From Trematomus loennbergii (lineage: Eukaryota; Chordata; Actinopteri; Perciformes; Nototheniidae), in NCBI GenBank assembly GCA_012861695.1, contig JAAOOA010000125.1, positions 611,844 to 675,843 on the forward strand: a DNA stretch of 64,000 bases, written 5' to 3'. Of this stretch, positions 24,881-36,384 are shown one piece after another. Position 1 is the first letter of the stretch; each line of letters begins with the position of its first letter. Below the pieces are notes generated by a model. That model saw only the letters and a program-made list of their open reading frames with translations, ran no database searches and had not been told where the DNA came from. The position numbers were made by a program, and so were the translations under genes.

Positions 24881-25175
24881 GCCTCCGGGCTTCCTGCACA
24901 ATAATTAACTCTGAGATCTTTCCTCCAGTCTCTCTGATCCAGGTTGGTACTGACAACCTTCGCAGCCCGGCCCCCCCTCCCTGTGCCGTATACAGGTCAC
25001 AGACGGCGGGCCGGCACCCTGAGGTGTCCTGTAAATGTGCCTGTGGAGTGATGGGCGGGCGTCCCTCGATGCCACATTCATTTGCACATCAAGAAGGCAG
25101 AGAAGGAAGCTTTGACCCAATTAACGCTGAGGAAAACAGATTGAATAAAATCAGCTGCCTTACTCCTGGACATCC
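24881..25175. promoter_or_regulatory. Candidate conserved noncoding element
   Basis: Unique block ending in gacccaattaacgctgagg and gaataaaatcagctgcc, next to a TG microsatellite. The texture matches vertebrate conserved noncoding elements. No coding signal. Confidence 0.3.
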
Positions 25176-25183
25176 AGCGCGAC

Positions 25184-25207
25184 TGTGTGTGTGCGTGTGC
25201 GTGTGCA

Positions 25208-25254
<47 letters not shown>
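25184..25254. repeat. (TG)n microsatellite
   Basis: About 70 bp of tg repeats with gc and at interruptions in the first 30 bp. Confidence 0.97.
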
Positions 25255-25258
<4 letters not shown>

Positions 25259-25456
25259 GCATGATGAGGTCGTGCAAGGGCCACAGGATGAAAGTAACAC
25301 AGCTCTCAGCCAATCACAGAGGGCCTGGAGAGCAGAGGCTGCTGCCTGGCTCAGAGGCACTGTCGTCACTTGACGATCATGCTCTAGTCTAAGGCCAGTC
25401 TGTTTCTGTATATCTGTCATGGCTTTGGGATTATGTTGCCATTTCCCACCTTTATT

Positions 25457-26035
25457 TAGTGGGAATGCTGATACAGCTGATACCACATTCAACATCGCAG
25501 AAACTCCGTTCAAACATCAAAACGTTCAGCTCGGTCGGGAATCGCAGGCTATTACTTTTATCATTCATAACTTTCATAATTCCAGAGATACATCCCATAA
25601 TTCATCACATTTTTAACCATTGAAGTCAATGGAGAAAATCTTCAGACTTCAACAATCTTCATGCGACTTCAACTGCTAACTGTTCATTCATACTTTCACT
25701 CAGAAACCTCATTCCAACTTTAAAATGTTACACATCTTTCTGACATTATTCGTGTAACACAACTTTTAAATCTGATTCTTACTTTTAGAGATATTAAACA
25801 TTGTTCAGACCTTGGTAAAGAGGCTTTCTTCAGATTTTAACATTAACTAGAGTGTGTGATGTCACAGCTAGAGTGGAGGAAATCTTGAAATTTGCCTTCA
25901 TATATTTTTTTAAAACTGCCATAATTCCCAAACCCTACATTCCTGAGACATCATCTCTCATTCAGAACAATGCAAACCTTTGATCTCTACAGAGCTCGTT
26001 AGCTCAACTATAACACCTGTGTAATGGGACACGAT
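25457..26035 (-). repeat. Repeat X fragment, reverse strand
   Basis: It matches the reverse complement of the X units at 40435-57235. Shared phrases include the strand-reversed forms of ggtttgggaattatggcag, gcatgaagattgttcaagtc and tgacatcatcgtgt. It starts at the X hairpin region (gtgggaatgctg) and lacks the middle part of the unit. The DIRS-like copy A begins where X stops, at about 26036. Confidence 0.85.
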
Positions 26036-26486
26036 GATGTCATCCTTTTATGGAAGGAGTGGCGGCGGAGTGGGCCGCCAGAGAGTGCTACAGCTTCTTA
26101 GCTGCGGCTCCACAGCTGCTTGCATGTCCCCTAAAACACAGTTTTATGGGGAATGGAAGCTCAGCTGTGTACTGACAGAGTGGATGGATGGGACACTGAG
26201 ACTGGGTTACGCACTCCAGTTCTGCAGCGTCCCTCCTCCATTCAGGGGTGTAAGAGAGGCAAATCTATCATCCCAGGGGAGATAGGTTAACTTTCAAACA
26301 GAAATTCAGGCCCTGTTGCAAAAACAGGCTGTGTCTGTCGTGCACTCTCAGGACAGAGAAAAGGGGCTTTTTCTCCATGTACTTCTTGGTTTCCAAGAAA
26401 CCCATTCTGGATCTTCGCATCCTGAATCAGCACATTGTCTGCAAAAAGCTCCATATGTTAACCACAAAACAATTACTGGAACTATT

Positions 26487-27457
26487 GCAAATATGCACTT
26501 TTGTACGTCTTTTATACATGAATATGTGTCCCCGGTGTTCCAGGGAACTCACCAAGTGTCAGAAAACACAACCCTCTCTATTTTCCTCCATACCCAAATC
26601 TCAAAAAAAGGGGTTGCAACGGATCTGATACAGACTGATCCAGATTTTAACACTTCTATGTCGTCACAGAAGTGGCGCTACGGCTATTGGGCCAACTCTC
26701 CACCAAACACGGAGGACGGAGATCTTTTTCTCCCCCTCTTCTGACAGCCCAGCAGCTGATCAGAGCACGGCTCACCTCTCCTGCAGGGGGGCGTGGTCAG
26801 CAGAATCAGACCCGTAGACAGCAAACAGCACATAGAGCGAAATGAGGCATGGCTAAAATGCATGATCTGTTTGGTATTTTGAAAACAGAAACGTATAAAT
26901 ATACCTTATATAGGTATGGCCCTACAATATATCATTTAAAGGGGACCAATCATGCAAAATGCACTTTTGTACGTCTTTTCTACATGAATATGTGTCCCCG
27001 GTGTTCCAGGGAACTCACCAAGTGTCAGAAAACACAACCCTCTCTATTTTCCTCCATACCCAAATCTCTAAAAAAGGGGCTGCAACGGATCTGATAAAAA
27101 CTGATCCAGATTTGAACACTGTCCTGACGTCAGGACAGTGGCGCTACGGCTATTGGGCCAACTCCACCTATCAGGAGGAGACAGCCACGGCCATTGCCGT
27201 TCGAAAGCGCTGGAGACGCTGTAGTACATATGCCAGGCCTGTAGGTGGTGCTGTTCTCACAGAATCAGCCCTTGCAAAAACAGAGCTAAAAAAGTGCAAA
27301 TTGAGCTAAATCAGGCATGGCTAAAATGCATGATCTGTTTGGTATTTTGAAAAAAAAAAAGTATAAATATGCCTTATATAGGTATGGTCCTATACTATAT
27401 TATTCAAATATAGCATGATAGGTCCACTTTAAATATAGCATGATAGGTCCACTTTAA
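26487..27457. mobile_element. Tandem dimer of a TTAA-type MITE inside DIRS copy A
   Basis: Two head-to-tail units (26487-26939 and 26940-27457) share the phrases gcacttttgtacgtctttt and ggaactcaccaagtgtcaga. Unit 2 starts TTAA-aggggaccaatcatgc. It ends gcatgataggtccact-TTAA, with the last 25 bp duplicated (27408-27457). The ends form an imperfect inverted repeat next to TTAA, as in piggyBac/Kolobok-type MITEs. The left unit lacks its own outer terminus. It replaces part of the RT coding region. Confidence 0.75.
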
Positions 27458-27662
27458 GATCCAGACGTCCGTGACTAAAATCCTTCATCCGGTTAAATAT
27501 AGTTAAAAAAATACCAATTGTATAGCATTAAAGTTCAAGAAAGGATGGTTTGCGAAAAAAAAGAAGCTATTTTCTTCAATTCCTGTATGTTTTCATATTG
27601 CAATATATATCGCAGGGGGGAAAAAAATCGTAATGTCAGTTTTTTCCAATATCGTGCAGCCC
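27458..27662. mobile_element. Terminal fragment of a hAT-like MITE
   Basis: It contains caatatatatcgcagg and ends with aatatcgtgcagccc, a terminus I know from abundant fish hAT MITEs. The RT coding sequence of DIRS copy A resumes immediately after it (tacaacagactaccg). Confidence 0.55.
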
Positions 27663-28505
27663 TACAACAGACTACCGTTCGGCTATTCCCTATCCCCACG
27701 CACGTTCAGCAAATGTGTGACCACAGCGCTTCGCGACCATGGCATGAGGGTTTTATTTGATCTCAGCGACCTCATAGTCATGGCCAGGTCCAGGGAAAGG
27801 GCAATGTTCCACACAGCCCAATTGATCCTACACCTGACCAAGTTGGGATTTGCGGTCAATTGGAAGAAGAGCAGTCCCATACCTCGCCAGCAGGTGGAGT
27901 ATCTGGGGATTTTGCTCGATGCAGGCAGACTACGTGCCACCCTGTCAGAGAGCAGACAGTCATCCCTGCTTCAGGCAATGTGCAGACTGCGACAGGGGGC
28001 AACAGTGACTGCTTTGACCTTCATGCAGACTCTGGGTCTCATGGCGGCTGCTCACCTCGTGGTACTGTGGGGTTGCGTCGCCTGCAGAGGTGGTTTGGCG
28101 GCCTTCGTTTAGATCCCAAGAGGCACAAACGACATCTGGTGACCATCCCCCCCTCAGTGGGTCTCCAAAGCATCTGCGGAGGGGAACTCCACTGGGGCGG
28201 GTGACCACCTACATCACGGTATTCACAGATGCATCCGTGACAGGATGGGGGGGACCTACCTAGAGAGAGTTATAGGTGGTGGCTGGCCTCTGACAGAAAC
28301 TCGGCACATCAACCTTCTATAGCGACGGGCAGTAGTACTGGTCCTACAGCACTTCAAACCCTTACTACAGGGCAAACATGTGCTGGTGAGGAGCGACAAC
28401 CGCACCACAGTGGCTTACATCAACAGGCAGGACGGAGTCAGCTCCGCCGCCATGTTGAGCGCAGCGGAGAACCTGTGGTTGTGGGCCTCAGATAATGTTT
28501 TTATC
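27663..28505 (+). pseudogene. DIRS reverse transcriptase C-half and RNase H (pseudogene)
   Basis: The frame from 27633 reads PFGYSLSPRTFSKCVTTAL, then a stretch where the RT active site is expected. The position of the usual Y-x-D-D reads DLSD here (YLND in the other copies), so the catalytic pair is damaged. It continues through EYLGILLDAGRLRATLS. After a frame change RNase H follows, with FTDASVTGWGG (about 28220-28250), an internal stop in NLL*RRAVV (about 28322), and VLVRSDNRTTVAYINRQ (28380 onward), which carries the second RNase H aspartate. It is non-functional. Confidence 0.8.
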
Positions 28506-29259
28506 TCTAAAGGCCCCCCACATTCCGGGACTGGAGAACAGGGGGGCCGGCCTCATGTCAAGAGGCGGGCCCCTGCCAGACGAATGGTGGTTCTCCCTGG
28601 CTCGGCAGGACAATCCACGCTTGGGGGTGGACACGTTTGCACACGAGCCATGGCCAAGATAGCTGCTCTACGCCTTTCCACCACAGGTGCAATAGGGGCG
28701 TTACCCACTCTGGGCCAACCTCTCCGGGCTTGGCTCCTGAGGGACAGGCTGAGAAGGGGTGGACTGTCTGACAATGTTATACAGAACATCCAGGCAGCAA
28801 GAGTGGGATCCACCACAGCCTGTTACAGGACGAAGTGTGGGGATTCCAATGTTGGTGCGAGGAAGGGAGTCTAAAGCCTCTGTCCGGTACATTGGGCTCT
28901 ATTCTATCCTATTTACATGCTCTACACCTTTCCACCGCTGCATCTCATTCCCCACTCCTGGAGGTGAGACGATAACAGTTGTCGGTCATTCTGGTAGCCC
29001 CAGGTCGCCGCTCGGCGCCGTGGTACACAGAATTGACACAAATGATGGTGGGCCAGCCCTGGACAGTTCCTCAGTTCCGGGGGCGCTGTCTCAGAAAGCG
29101 GGTGCATTAGGGGCGTTACCCGCTCTGGGCCAACCTCTCCAGGCTTGGCTCCTGAGAGGGACAGGCTGAGAAGGGGTGGTCTGACAAAGTTATACTGACT
29201 ATCCAGGCAGCAAGGGCGGGATCCACCACAGCCTGTTACAGGACGAAGTGGTTGGGATT

Positions 29260-30370
29260 CCTACATTTACTGGAACTGGTACAGCCGGGCGATTGGTTCA
29301 CAAACCATCGACCTGAGGGACGCTTACTTTCATGTCGAAATTGCTAGAAAGCCAAAACACAGGAAGTATTTGCGTTTTGCCTTCCAGGGGATAGCCTACG
29401 AGTACAACAGACTACCGTTCGGCTACTCCCTGTCCCCACGCACGTTCAGCAAATGTGTGACCACAGCGCTTCAGCCGCTTCGCGACATGGCATGAGGGTT
29501 TTATTTTATCTCAACGACCTCGTAGTCATGGCCAGGTCCACGGAATGGGCAGATGTTCCACACAGCCAATTGATCTTACACCTAACCAAGTTGGGGGTTT
29601 GCGGTCAATTGGAAGAAGAGCAGTCCCATACCTCACCAGCAGGTGGGGTATCTGGGGATTTTGCTCAATGCAGCCCCCATCGAGTGCAAGGGGTACGCCC
29701 CCATCGAGAGCGAGGTGTACGCCCCATCGAGAAGGAGGGCAGGCTACGTGCCACTCTGTCAGAGGACAGACAGACGTGGTGCGAGGAAGGGAGTCTAGAG
29801 CCTCTGTCCGGTACATTGGGCTCTATTCTATCCTAGCTATAGCTACTGGTGGACAAGGGGCTTGCTCATGCCACAGTCAAGGTGTATGCAGCAGCCATCT
29901 CGTCCTGTCATGAGGGATTTGGCGGCAGACCAGTCTTTAGCCAACCGCTTATGAAGCGTTTTTTGCAGGGGATCAGGAGACAGCGCCCAGTGGTGCATGT
30001 CTCCACCCCGCAATGGGAACTGCCATAAAAGAATGGTGCTCGAGGCTTTGGTTACAGAACCGTTGAGCCTCTGGAGCTCTCCTCCCTGTAGGCGCTATCA
30101 TTGAGAGAGAGAGAAGCAAAAAGAAACAGCTTTGCTGCTTGCTTTGACTTCTGCCAAGAGAGTATGCGAACTGACCGCTCTATCGGTGCACCCGAGTTGC
30201 CTTCTGGTTGTGGTGACCGTAGCAGGGCGACACTCAGACCGAACCCCTCCTCTGTTCCCAAGAACCTAAGGAGTTCTTCCAGGTCGAGGGTTATACAGGC
30301 TTTAGTCGTCCACCTATGCACGGCAGCGTCTTGGTCTACGCCAGGCCCGTTCATAAGGTAAGTATCTCTT
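29260..30370 (+). pseudogene. DIRS RT fragment fused to tyrosine recombinase fragments
   Basis: RT starts at the ATIDLKDAYFHVE-type block (29300-29345, frameshifted) and runs through YNRLPFGYSLSPRTFSKC to YLNDLVVMARS. It then passes a short minisatellite at 29672-29740. It jumps directly into the recombinase N-terminal region (WCEEGSLEPLSGTLGSILS, 29770-29835). Next come DKGLAHATVKVYAAAISSC, the first catalytic-arginine block LTSAKRV (about 30130-30160), and AASWSTPGPFIR near 30325-30357. The HxxR box expected between the last two is missing. The RT active site reads YLND instead of Y-x-D-D. Confidence 0.75.
29672..29742 (+). repeat. Short minisatellite in DIRS copy A (three units)
   Basis: The phrase ccatcgag followed by a gaggtgtacgcc-type stretch recurs three times with a period near 27 bp. 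The first RT copy at 27917-27927 lacks it. Copy B has four units (35681-35763). Confidence 0.8.
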
Positions 30371-31245
30371 AGACATGTCTGGCTCCTTTTTCATCGTCGG
30401 TGCTTGCTGGGGCAACACAGGACTGGTGAAAGGAGGAGGGCTGTGGGTCAAAGTACTTGTGGGTCAGTAAGCTGTATCTGACCCCTTGGACATAATGCAC
30501 TTACGTTGTCCCATGCTCCTGGGAAACGTGGTGCGCAGTAAGCCCCATACAGGGCTGGAGGCAGGCGGGGAGAGCCTTCCCCACTAGGGTCCGTGCACAC
30601 ACTACACAAGGTAAGCGTGTGAGTGTGGAGGACATAGTACACTTACATTTTCCCCATGCTCCTTAGGGACCTGGGAAACGTGGTGCAAGTGTGTAGTCAC
30701 TTGCGCTGGCACCTGCAGGGTGGAGCTATGGGCTTATTCAGACCAATTAGGCTCTACCCAGCCAGGTAAGCTGCGGCCCCGTCTTCTCCACGGTCTCAAC
30801 CGGGTGATAGGAAGTTGGGGTGCGGTGGCTGTTAGCCAAAGGCCGGTCAGGGGCAGTGTGGTGGGTCGATGTTGTGGGACGACAGGGCGTTTATCCATCG
30901 GGGCTCCACCCACTGTATCCATAGAGTCCAGTAGAGGGCGGAGCCTGTGTGAGATAGAACGGTGGGTTAGGTATTGTAACCCTAGTTCTATAAGCACAGG
31001 CGGAGCCCTCTAACTAGGGGCCCTGTCTTTCCTATGCCGCTCGCTGAAGAGGGTGTAGGATGACAGTCAGGAGGCGCAGCCGCCTTATATCCTGTGAGCT
31101 GCCCGTGCATTCAGGTAGGCTTGCCCTGATTGGCCGGCTACATTTATACAACTATAGTAGTATATAGTATATATAATATAGTAGTGCCCATAGAGTCCAG
31201 TGCTTATAGAACTAGGGTTACAATACGTAACCCACCGTTCTTACT
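30371..31245. repeat. DIRS copy A 3' region with inverted terminal motif
   Basis: Noncoding. It is about 80-90 percent similar by eye to 36385-37092 in copy B. It includes cccatagagtccagtaga on the way to gtaaccctagttctataagc (about 30978). Near 31190-31230 come another agagtccag and the reverse complement ctatagttc-type motif tatagaactagggttac. These inverted and direct repeats resemble DIRS termini. An AT-rich stretch separates them at 31140-31185. Confidence 0.65.
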
Positions 31246-32279
31246 TGTTGTTTTTGATGCATGTGTGGATAAAACCCACAGAACATCAAACATTTAGGAT
31301 ATATAAAATACGGTGACATACCTAACTAATCTTTTAGTGATTTGTGTCTCTTCTGTAGGAGAAATTAAATAACAACATCCAATACAAAAGTTCATCTGAA
31401 ACAAGCTCAAATACCATAATGAAATGAATCCATCAATTATTATTATTGTTATGATTATAATTAACTTAAATTAAATGTTACACCTGGAAAAACCAATACA
31501 GGACCGACAATAATACATAGAAAACTATAATAAAAGAGATGAATGGAAGAGATGGACGAAATAATTTCAATGTGAAACTAAATCCCAGGTTTGAAGGGAT
31601 TTTGAAGGGATTCAGCTGTACAGCTTGCTAGCAGGTTGCTGGACCGGAGCAGTGCTACAGAACTGCGAATCTGGATAACAATTTAAAATCGACATGTTCC
31701 ACTTATGATGTTCCACTTCCACTCAAGAGGCCTGGAGCACATACGGTATGCTTTTTTTCCCGTTTGTTTTTGGGTTTTGTGTGTTTTTGACTTTGCTTAT
31801 CATTTCTGTATTTGCAGCGATTTTTTGTTGTATTTGTTTTTGGGGTTTGTGTGTTTTTCATCTCTGTATTTGAGGGGTTTCCTGCTTATGTATGCGTTTT
31901 GTGCCGTTGTTGCGCGTTTGCCCCTCTCGGCCACCGTAAAGAAGGACTCAGTACTTTCTCACTCTCATGTAAAACACACCGGAATAAGCCAAACACATTA
32001 AATGGAAATTGCTATTACAGTTAAACACATCTAATATTAAAATGTCCAGTACATGACTTGGCAGAACAGCCTGTACCTGAAGCACAGGTTTCAGAGAACC
32101 AGTTCAGGTCGGAAGCAGCTCTCTAATTGGGGGAGGCAGAGAACACAGAAAGATGTCATGCTGATTGGGAAAATGAGTCGCAGAGAGCATGATGAAGGGA
32201 ACACGGGAGAGAAAGGAAAGAACAGGAAGAATGAGGGAGGGAGTAAGGGGGGAGAGATTTCTCTGGGCTCCATGCCTTG
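31246..32279. other. Unannotated AT-rich sequence
   Basis: No gene recognised. The open frames at 31705 and 31812 are phenylalanine-rich readings of T-rich DNA. Confidence 0.45.
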
Positions 32280-32650
32280 TTAGATCTATCATCCCTTTAA
32301 TTAATAGTGTTTTTAGGAAGACGTCTGAACTGTGTCATTTCCATTATTGGAAAAGCCAACGCGATTAATGAATAATTTTCTTTTTTTATCCATTATATCA
32401 TGCTAGTTGATCTCCTCTTTTCCGCACTGCTGAGTGATAGCATCGTTTTCTGCCCCTCGATCAAATTTAATATGGCCCCCTATTATATTACACTGTTGCG
32501 ACTGAAGTGTCAATTTTTGTCAGGCAATTAGAAGCTATAAACTGTGAAGCAAAGTTTGATAGGCATTGTAATTGGATTGTTTCAGCAATAGCTTGAAATG
32601 CTTTTAGATTTTCTTCATCTCTCCCTCTACCTGCCCTCCCCCCTGAAGTT
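32280..32650. promoter_or_regulatory. Strong candidate conserved noncoding element
   Basis: Unique AT-rich block with many homeodomain-like cores: ctttaattaatag, gcgattaatgaataatttt, ggcaattagaagc and tgtaattggattg. It has no repeat signature and no credible coding frame. Of the blocks in this window it looks most like an ultraconserved-type enhancer. The overlapping 192-codon minus-strand frame (32488-33066) has no recognisable domain and is probably chance. Confidence 0.4.
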
Positions 32651-33145
32651 CTCCTCTGTTTGTGATTTTTGATAGGGCCTCGGTCTATATGTCGAACTTC
32701 AGAGCAAACAAAAGATAAGAGGGGAACGGGGTGAGTGAGGTTTCGCGATGGAGGAGAGCCTGCTTTTCGTCGACAGCGGTTTTGCGTGGTGTCAAACGTG
32801 CCATGTGGTTCCATTTCTCCCGCCGTTGTGGCAGCTGTTTGTCTGTTGTGACCCCCCCCCCACCTTTCAAGACGCCACATTAGAGAGGATTCAACTTTCC
32901 AGCTGACAGAGAAAGTGAAAAGTCTTAGAAATTCAAAATGATGGGGATGTAGTGGAAAAAGGGGGCTGGCTGATGCAATTTTGACACAGTTCTGAGAGTT
33001 TCCAGGGGAGCACTGACACTCATTGTGCTTTGCTTTTGTCTTCTGAAAAGACAGGGCCATAACCAAACTTCCCAGAAACTGTTAAACAGGGCCTCTGAGT
33101 TTTAAGGATTACAATCTACAATTGCACACAATTTCTAATTGATTT

Positions 33146-33895
33146 CTGTTTAACCTCTGAGCCTGTTTTTCAGGTCGAAAAAGACATTCCCAGAACAAAT
33201 TATTATATCTTCACTTCTAAAAGGGGTAAATTAATAATCTTTTTTCTGAAAGCAATGATAAACCTGTGAGTTGGATGTAGAAAAGTCAGAATCAATATAG
33301 AATTTTTTTATTTTAAAGTAAATTCAGATTGAACATAGTAAAAAAAAGTCCTTCCAAAAAAACAACATTACTTATAGTGAAAACCACCCTTGAATGATGG
33401 GATAGTAGACTAAAAGCTTTAGGAATCCAAACTATAACATATAATAAGTACCCTGTATCAAGATTGATGCAAAACAAGTGAAATTTGAACTTCTTAGAGA
33501 GATTTAGAAAAAAAAACCCACTTCTGGGGTCTTTGGGTGCATTTTCCATATCTCTGGAACCCATCGGTCGATTTTGATGATTGACACCTGTTTTTAACCG
33601 TTAGAGCCAATAGAATCAAGAGGGTCGCACAGTGATGATACTTATACCTCTGGAATCTGTGGAATATCAGCTTTCATGTGATATCTTGTTTGTGCAGATC
33701 CGATAAGTAATAAGGTATTTCTACCGTGAGTTCTGTGCTAAGTGCGTTAGCATATTTTCGCTCAGGGCTAATTCAGAGGCTAGGTATTACCCTTGTGTTT
33801 TGTTTAGCTAAAAATTGTTAATATTGTCTGATAGCTGAGTTTCTTCCCGTTAAGTGGGTATGACACATTCATAGTTTGTTAAATGTTAAATGCAT
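33146..33895 (-). mobile_element. piggyBac-like remnant, same family as 41198-43274
   Basis: Read on the minus strand, this matches the element at 41198-43274 with an internal deletion. Shared phrases, in plus orientation here, are gagcctgtttttcaggtc, acctgtgagttggatgtag, cctgtatcaagattgatgc and gctaattcagaggct. Its left terminus ctgtttaacctctgag is diverged. Its other end is cut where DIRS copy B begins. Confidence 0.75.
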
Positions 33896-35253
33896 TTCAT
33901 CATTAAGAGCCACCCCCGCTGTAACCCCAGTAAAGGAGGCAGCGGGTGGGCGCGCTCACATGAGTGTAATAAACCGCAGGAAGTGCCGTCTAAGCACTGT
34001 GCGCGTTCAGGGACACTATAGCCGGCGTGTTGCTGTCAGAGAACACACCTCACCTGGTATAGTGGCTCTGATTAAATGCATTTCACCGTTAATGTGAAAC
34101 ACAGCGTTAATACGAAGGCGCGCGGCCCCGCGAGAGTGGCCGCGGTGCGGTCAAGGACCTCCGCGGAGGCTCTGCCCTTTTCATGTCGGTTCCCCATGGG
34201 CCCATCTTCCTTCCATGGAAGGTTTGGCGGCAGAGAGGGCCACCAGAGAGTACCACAGCTTCTTAGCTGCGGCTCCACAGCTGCTTGCATGTCCTCTAAC
34301 ACAGTTTTATGGGGAATGGAAGCTCAGCTGTGTACTGACAGAGTGGATGGATGGGACACTGGGACTGGGTTACTCACTCCAGTTCTGCAGCGTCCCTCCT
34401 CCATTCAGGGGTGTAAGAGAGGTACATCTATCATCCCAGGGGAGATAGGTTTTCTTTCAAACAGAAATTCAGGCCCTGTTGCAAAAACAGGCTGTGTCTG
34501 TCGTGCACCCTTAGGACAGAGAAAAGGGGCTTTTTCTCCATGTACTTCCTGGTTCCCAAGAAGACAGGGGACTTCAGACCCATTCTGGATCTTCGCATCC
34601 TGAATCAGCACGTTGCCTGCAAAAGGTTCCACACGTTAAACAGTTACTGGAACTGGTGCAACCGGGCGATTGGTTCACAACCATCGACCTGAAGGACACT
34701 TACTTTCATGTCGAAGTTGCTCCAGAACACATGAAGTATTTGCGTTGTGCCTTCCAGGGGATAGCCTATGAGTACAACAGACTACCGTTTGGCTACTCCC
34801 TGCCTCATGTCCAGAGGCGGGCCCCTGCCAGACGAATGGTGGTTCTCCCTGGCTCGGCAGGACAATCCACCCTTGGGGGTGGACACGTTTGCACACGAGC
34901 CATGGCCAAGATAGCTGCTCTACACCTTTCCACCACTGCGTCTCATTCTCTCCCTCCTGGAGGGGGTGAGACAAGAACAGTTGTCGGTCATTCTGGTAGC
35001 CCCAGTTCGCCGCTCTGCGCCGTGGTACACAGAAGTGACACAAATGATGGTGGGCCAGCCCTGGACAGTTCCTCAGTTCTGGGGGCGCTGTTTCAGGAAG
35101 CGGGTGCAATAGGGGTATTAACCACTCTGGGCCAACCTCTCCAGGCTTGGCTCCTGAGAGGGACAGGCTGAGAAGGGGTGGACTGTCTTACAAAGTTATA
35201 CAGACTATCCAGGCAGCAAGGGCGGGATCCACCACAGCCTGTTACAGGACAAA

Positions 35254-36075
35254 GTGGATGGGATTCCTACAGTTACTGGAACTGGTGCAGCCGATTGGTT
35301 CACAACCGTCAACCTGAAGGACGCTTACTTTCATGTCGAAATTGCTAGAAAGCCAAAACACAGGAAGTATTTGCGTTTTGCCTTCCAGGGGATAGCCTAC
35401 GAGTACAACAGACTACCGTTCGGCTACTCCCTGTTCCCACGCACGTTCAGCAAATGTGTGGCCACAGCGCTTCAGCCGCTTCGCGAACATGGTATGAGGG
35501 TTTTATTTTATCTCAACGACCTCATAGTCATGGCCAGGTCCAGGGAATGGGCAGATGTTCCACACAGCCCAATTGATCTTACACCTAACCAAGTTGGGGG
35601 TTTGCGGTCAATTGGAAGAAGAGCAGTCCCATACCTCACCAGCAGGTGGGGTATCTGGGGATTTTGCTCGATGCAGCCCCCATCGAGAGCTAGGGGTACG
35701 CCCTCATCGAGAGCGAGGTGTACGCCCCCATCGAGAGAGAGGTGTACGCCCCATCGAGAAGGAGGGCAGGCTACGTACCACTCTGTCAGAGAACAGACAG
35801 ACGTCCCTGCTTCAGGCAGTTTGCAGACTGAACGTTGGTGCGAGAAAAGGAGTCTAGAGTCTCTGTCCGGTACATTGGGCTCTATTCTATCCTATCTACA
35901 GCTACTGGTGGACAAGGGGCTTGCTCATGCCACAGTCAAGGTGTATGCAGCAGCCATCTCGTCCTGTCATGAGGGATTTGGCGGCAGACCAGTCTTTAGC
36001 CAACCGCTTATGAAGCGTTTTTTGCAGGGGATCAGGAGACAGCGCCCAGTGGTGCATGTCTCCACCCCGCAATGA
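35254..36075 (+). pseudogene. DIRS RT-recombinase chimeric open frame (273 codons)
   Basis: This is the longest uninterrupted DIRS frame in the window. It encodes RT (DWFTTVNLKDAYFHVEIA, then PFGYSLFPRTFSKCVATAL, then YLNDLIVMARS). Next it leaves the RT frame through the minisatellite-encoded PSRARGTPSSRARCTPPSRE region. It re-enters a recombinase frame with SLESLSGTLGSILSYLQLL, DKGLAHATVKVYAAAISSC and QPLMKRFLQGIRRQRPVV. The frame is open only because the frameshifts compensate, so it does not encode a proper RT. It is a pseudogene despite its length. Confidence 0.75.
35681..35763 (+). repeat. Short minisatellite in DIRS copy B (four units)
   Basis: Four units of about 27 bp, each containing ccatcgagag or catcgagagc followed by ggtgtacgcc. 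Copy A has three units in the same place. Confidence 0.85.
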
Positions 36076-36252
36076 GAACTGCCATTGGTGCTCGAGGCTT
36101 TGGTTACAGAACCGTTTGAGCCTCTGGAACTCTCCTCCCTGAAGGGTTATACAGCTAGACGGCTTTAGTCTTCCACCCCATACAGGGGTGGAAGGCTCAG
36201 GCGGCACCCCATACAAGGGTGGGGGAGAGCCTTCCTTACTGGGGTCCGTGCA

Positions 36253-36384
36253 CACTCTACACGTGGTGTGGCTGTGTCGACAGCCTTGTTCGACGGCGTG
36301 AGTGCTGAGGACATATGTACGGCGGCGTCTTGGTCTATGCCAAGCCCTTTCATAAGGTTCTATCTCTTGGAGATGTCTGGCTCC
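36253..36384 (+). pseudogene. DIRS tyrosine recombinase C-terminal box
   Basis: In one plus-strand frame this reads HSTRGVAVSTAL, GVSAEDICTAASW and then PFIRFYLLEMS. HSTR (36253-36264) is the H-x-x-R catalytic box of tyrosine recombinases, and the tyrosine in FIRFY is in the position of the nucleophile. This short segment is intact, but about 180 bp upstream the frame is broken and the first catalytic-arginine block is missing in copy B. The matching box in copy A (about 30598) has decayed. Confidence 0.75.

Larger units (their letters stand above)
26036..31245 (+). mobile_element. DIRS-like retroelement copy A (scrambled, dead)
   Basis: DIRS elements encode reverse transcriptase, RNase H and a tyrosine recombinase instead of an integrase. 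Copy A has an upstream RT part (26036-26486), then a block of MITE sequence (26487-27662). RT then resumes (YNRLPFGYSLSPRTFSKC at 27663), followed by RNase H (28215-28505, FTDASVTGWGG) and a linker (28540-28850). A second linker copy (28916-29240), a second RT piece (29260-29765) and recombinase pieces (29768-30370, including LLLALTSAKRV and AASWSTPGPFIR) come next. The 3' region carries ctagttctataagcacaggc and its inverse near 31210-31235. Multiple stops, frameshifts and rearranged module order show it is inactive. Confidence 0.85.

Noticed and set aside
32488..33066. 192-codon minus-strand frame
   Set aside because: No domain that I recognise. It overlaps an AT-rich conserved-element-like block and a C run, with no splice or start support.
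35254..36075. Intact 273-codon DIRS polyprotein
   Set aside because: The frame mixes RT, an out-of-frame minisatellite and recombinase pieces. The RT active site reads YLND and RNase H is missing.
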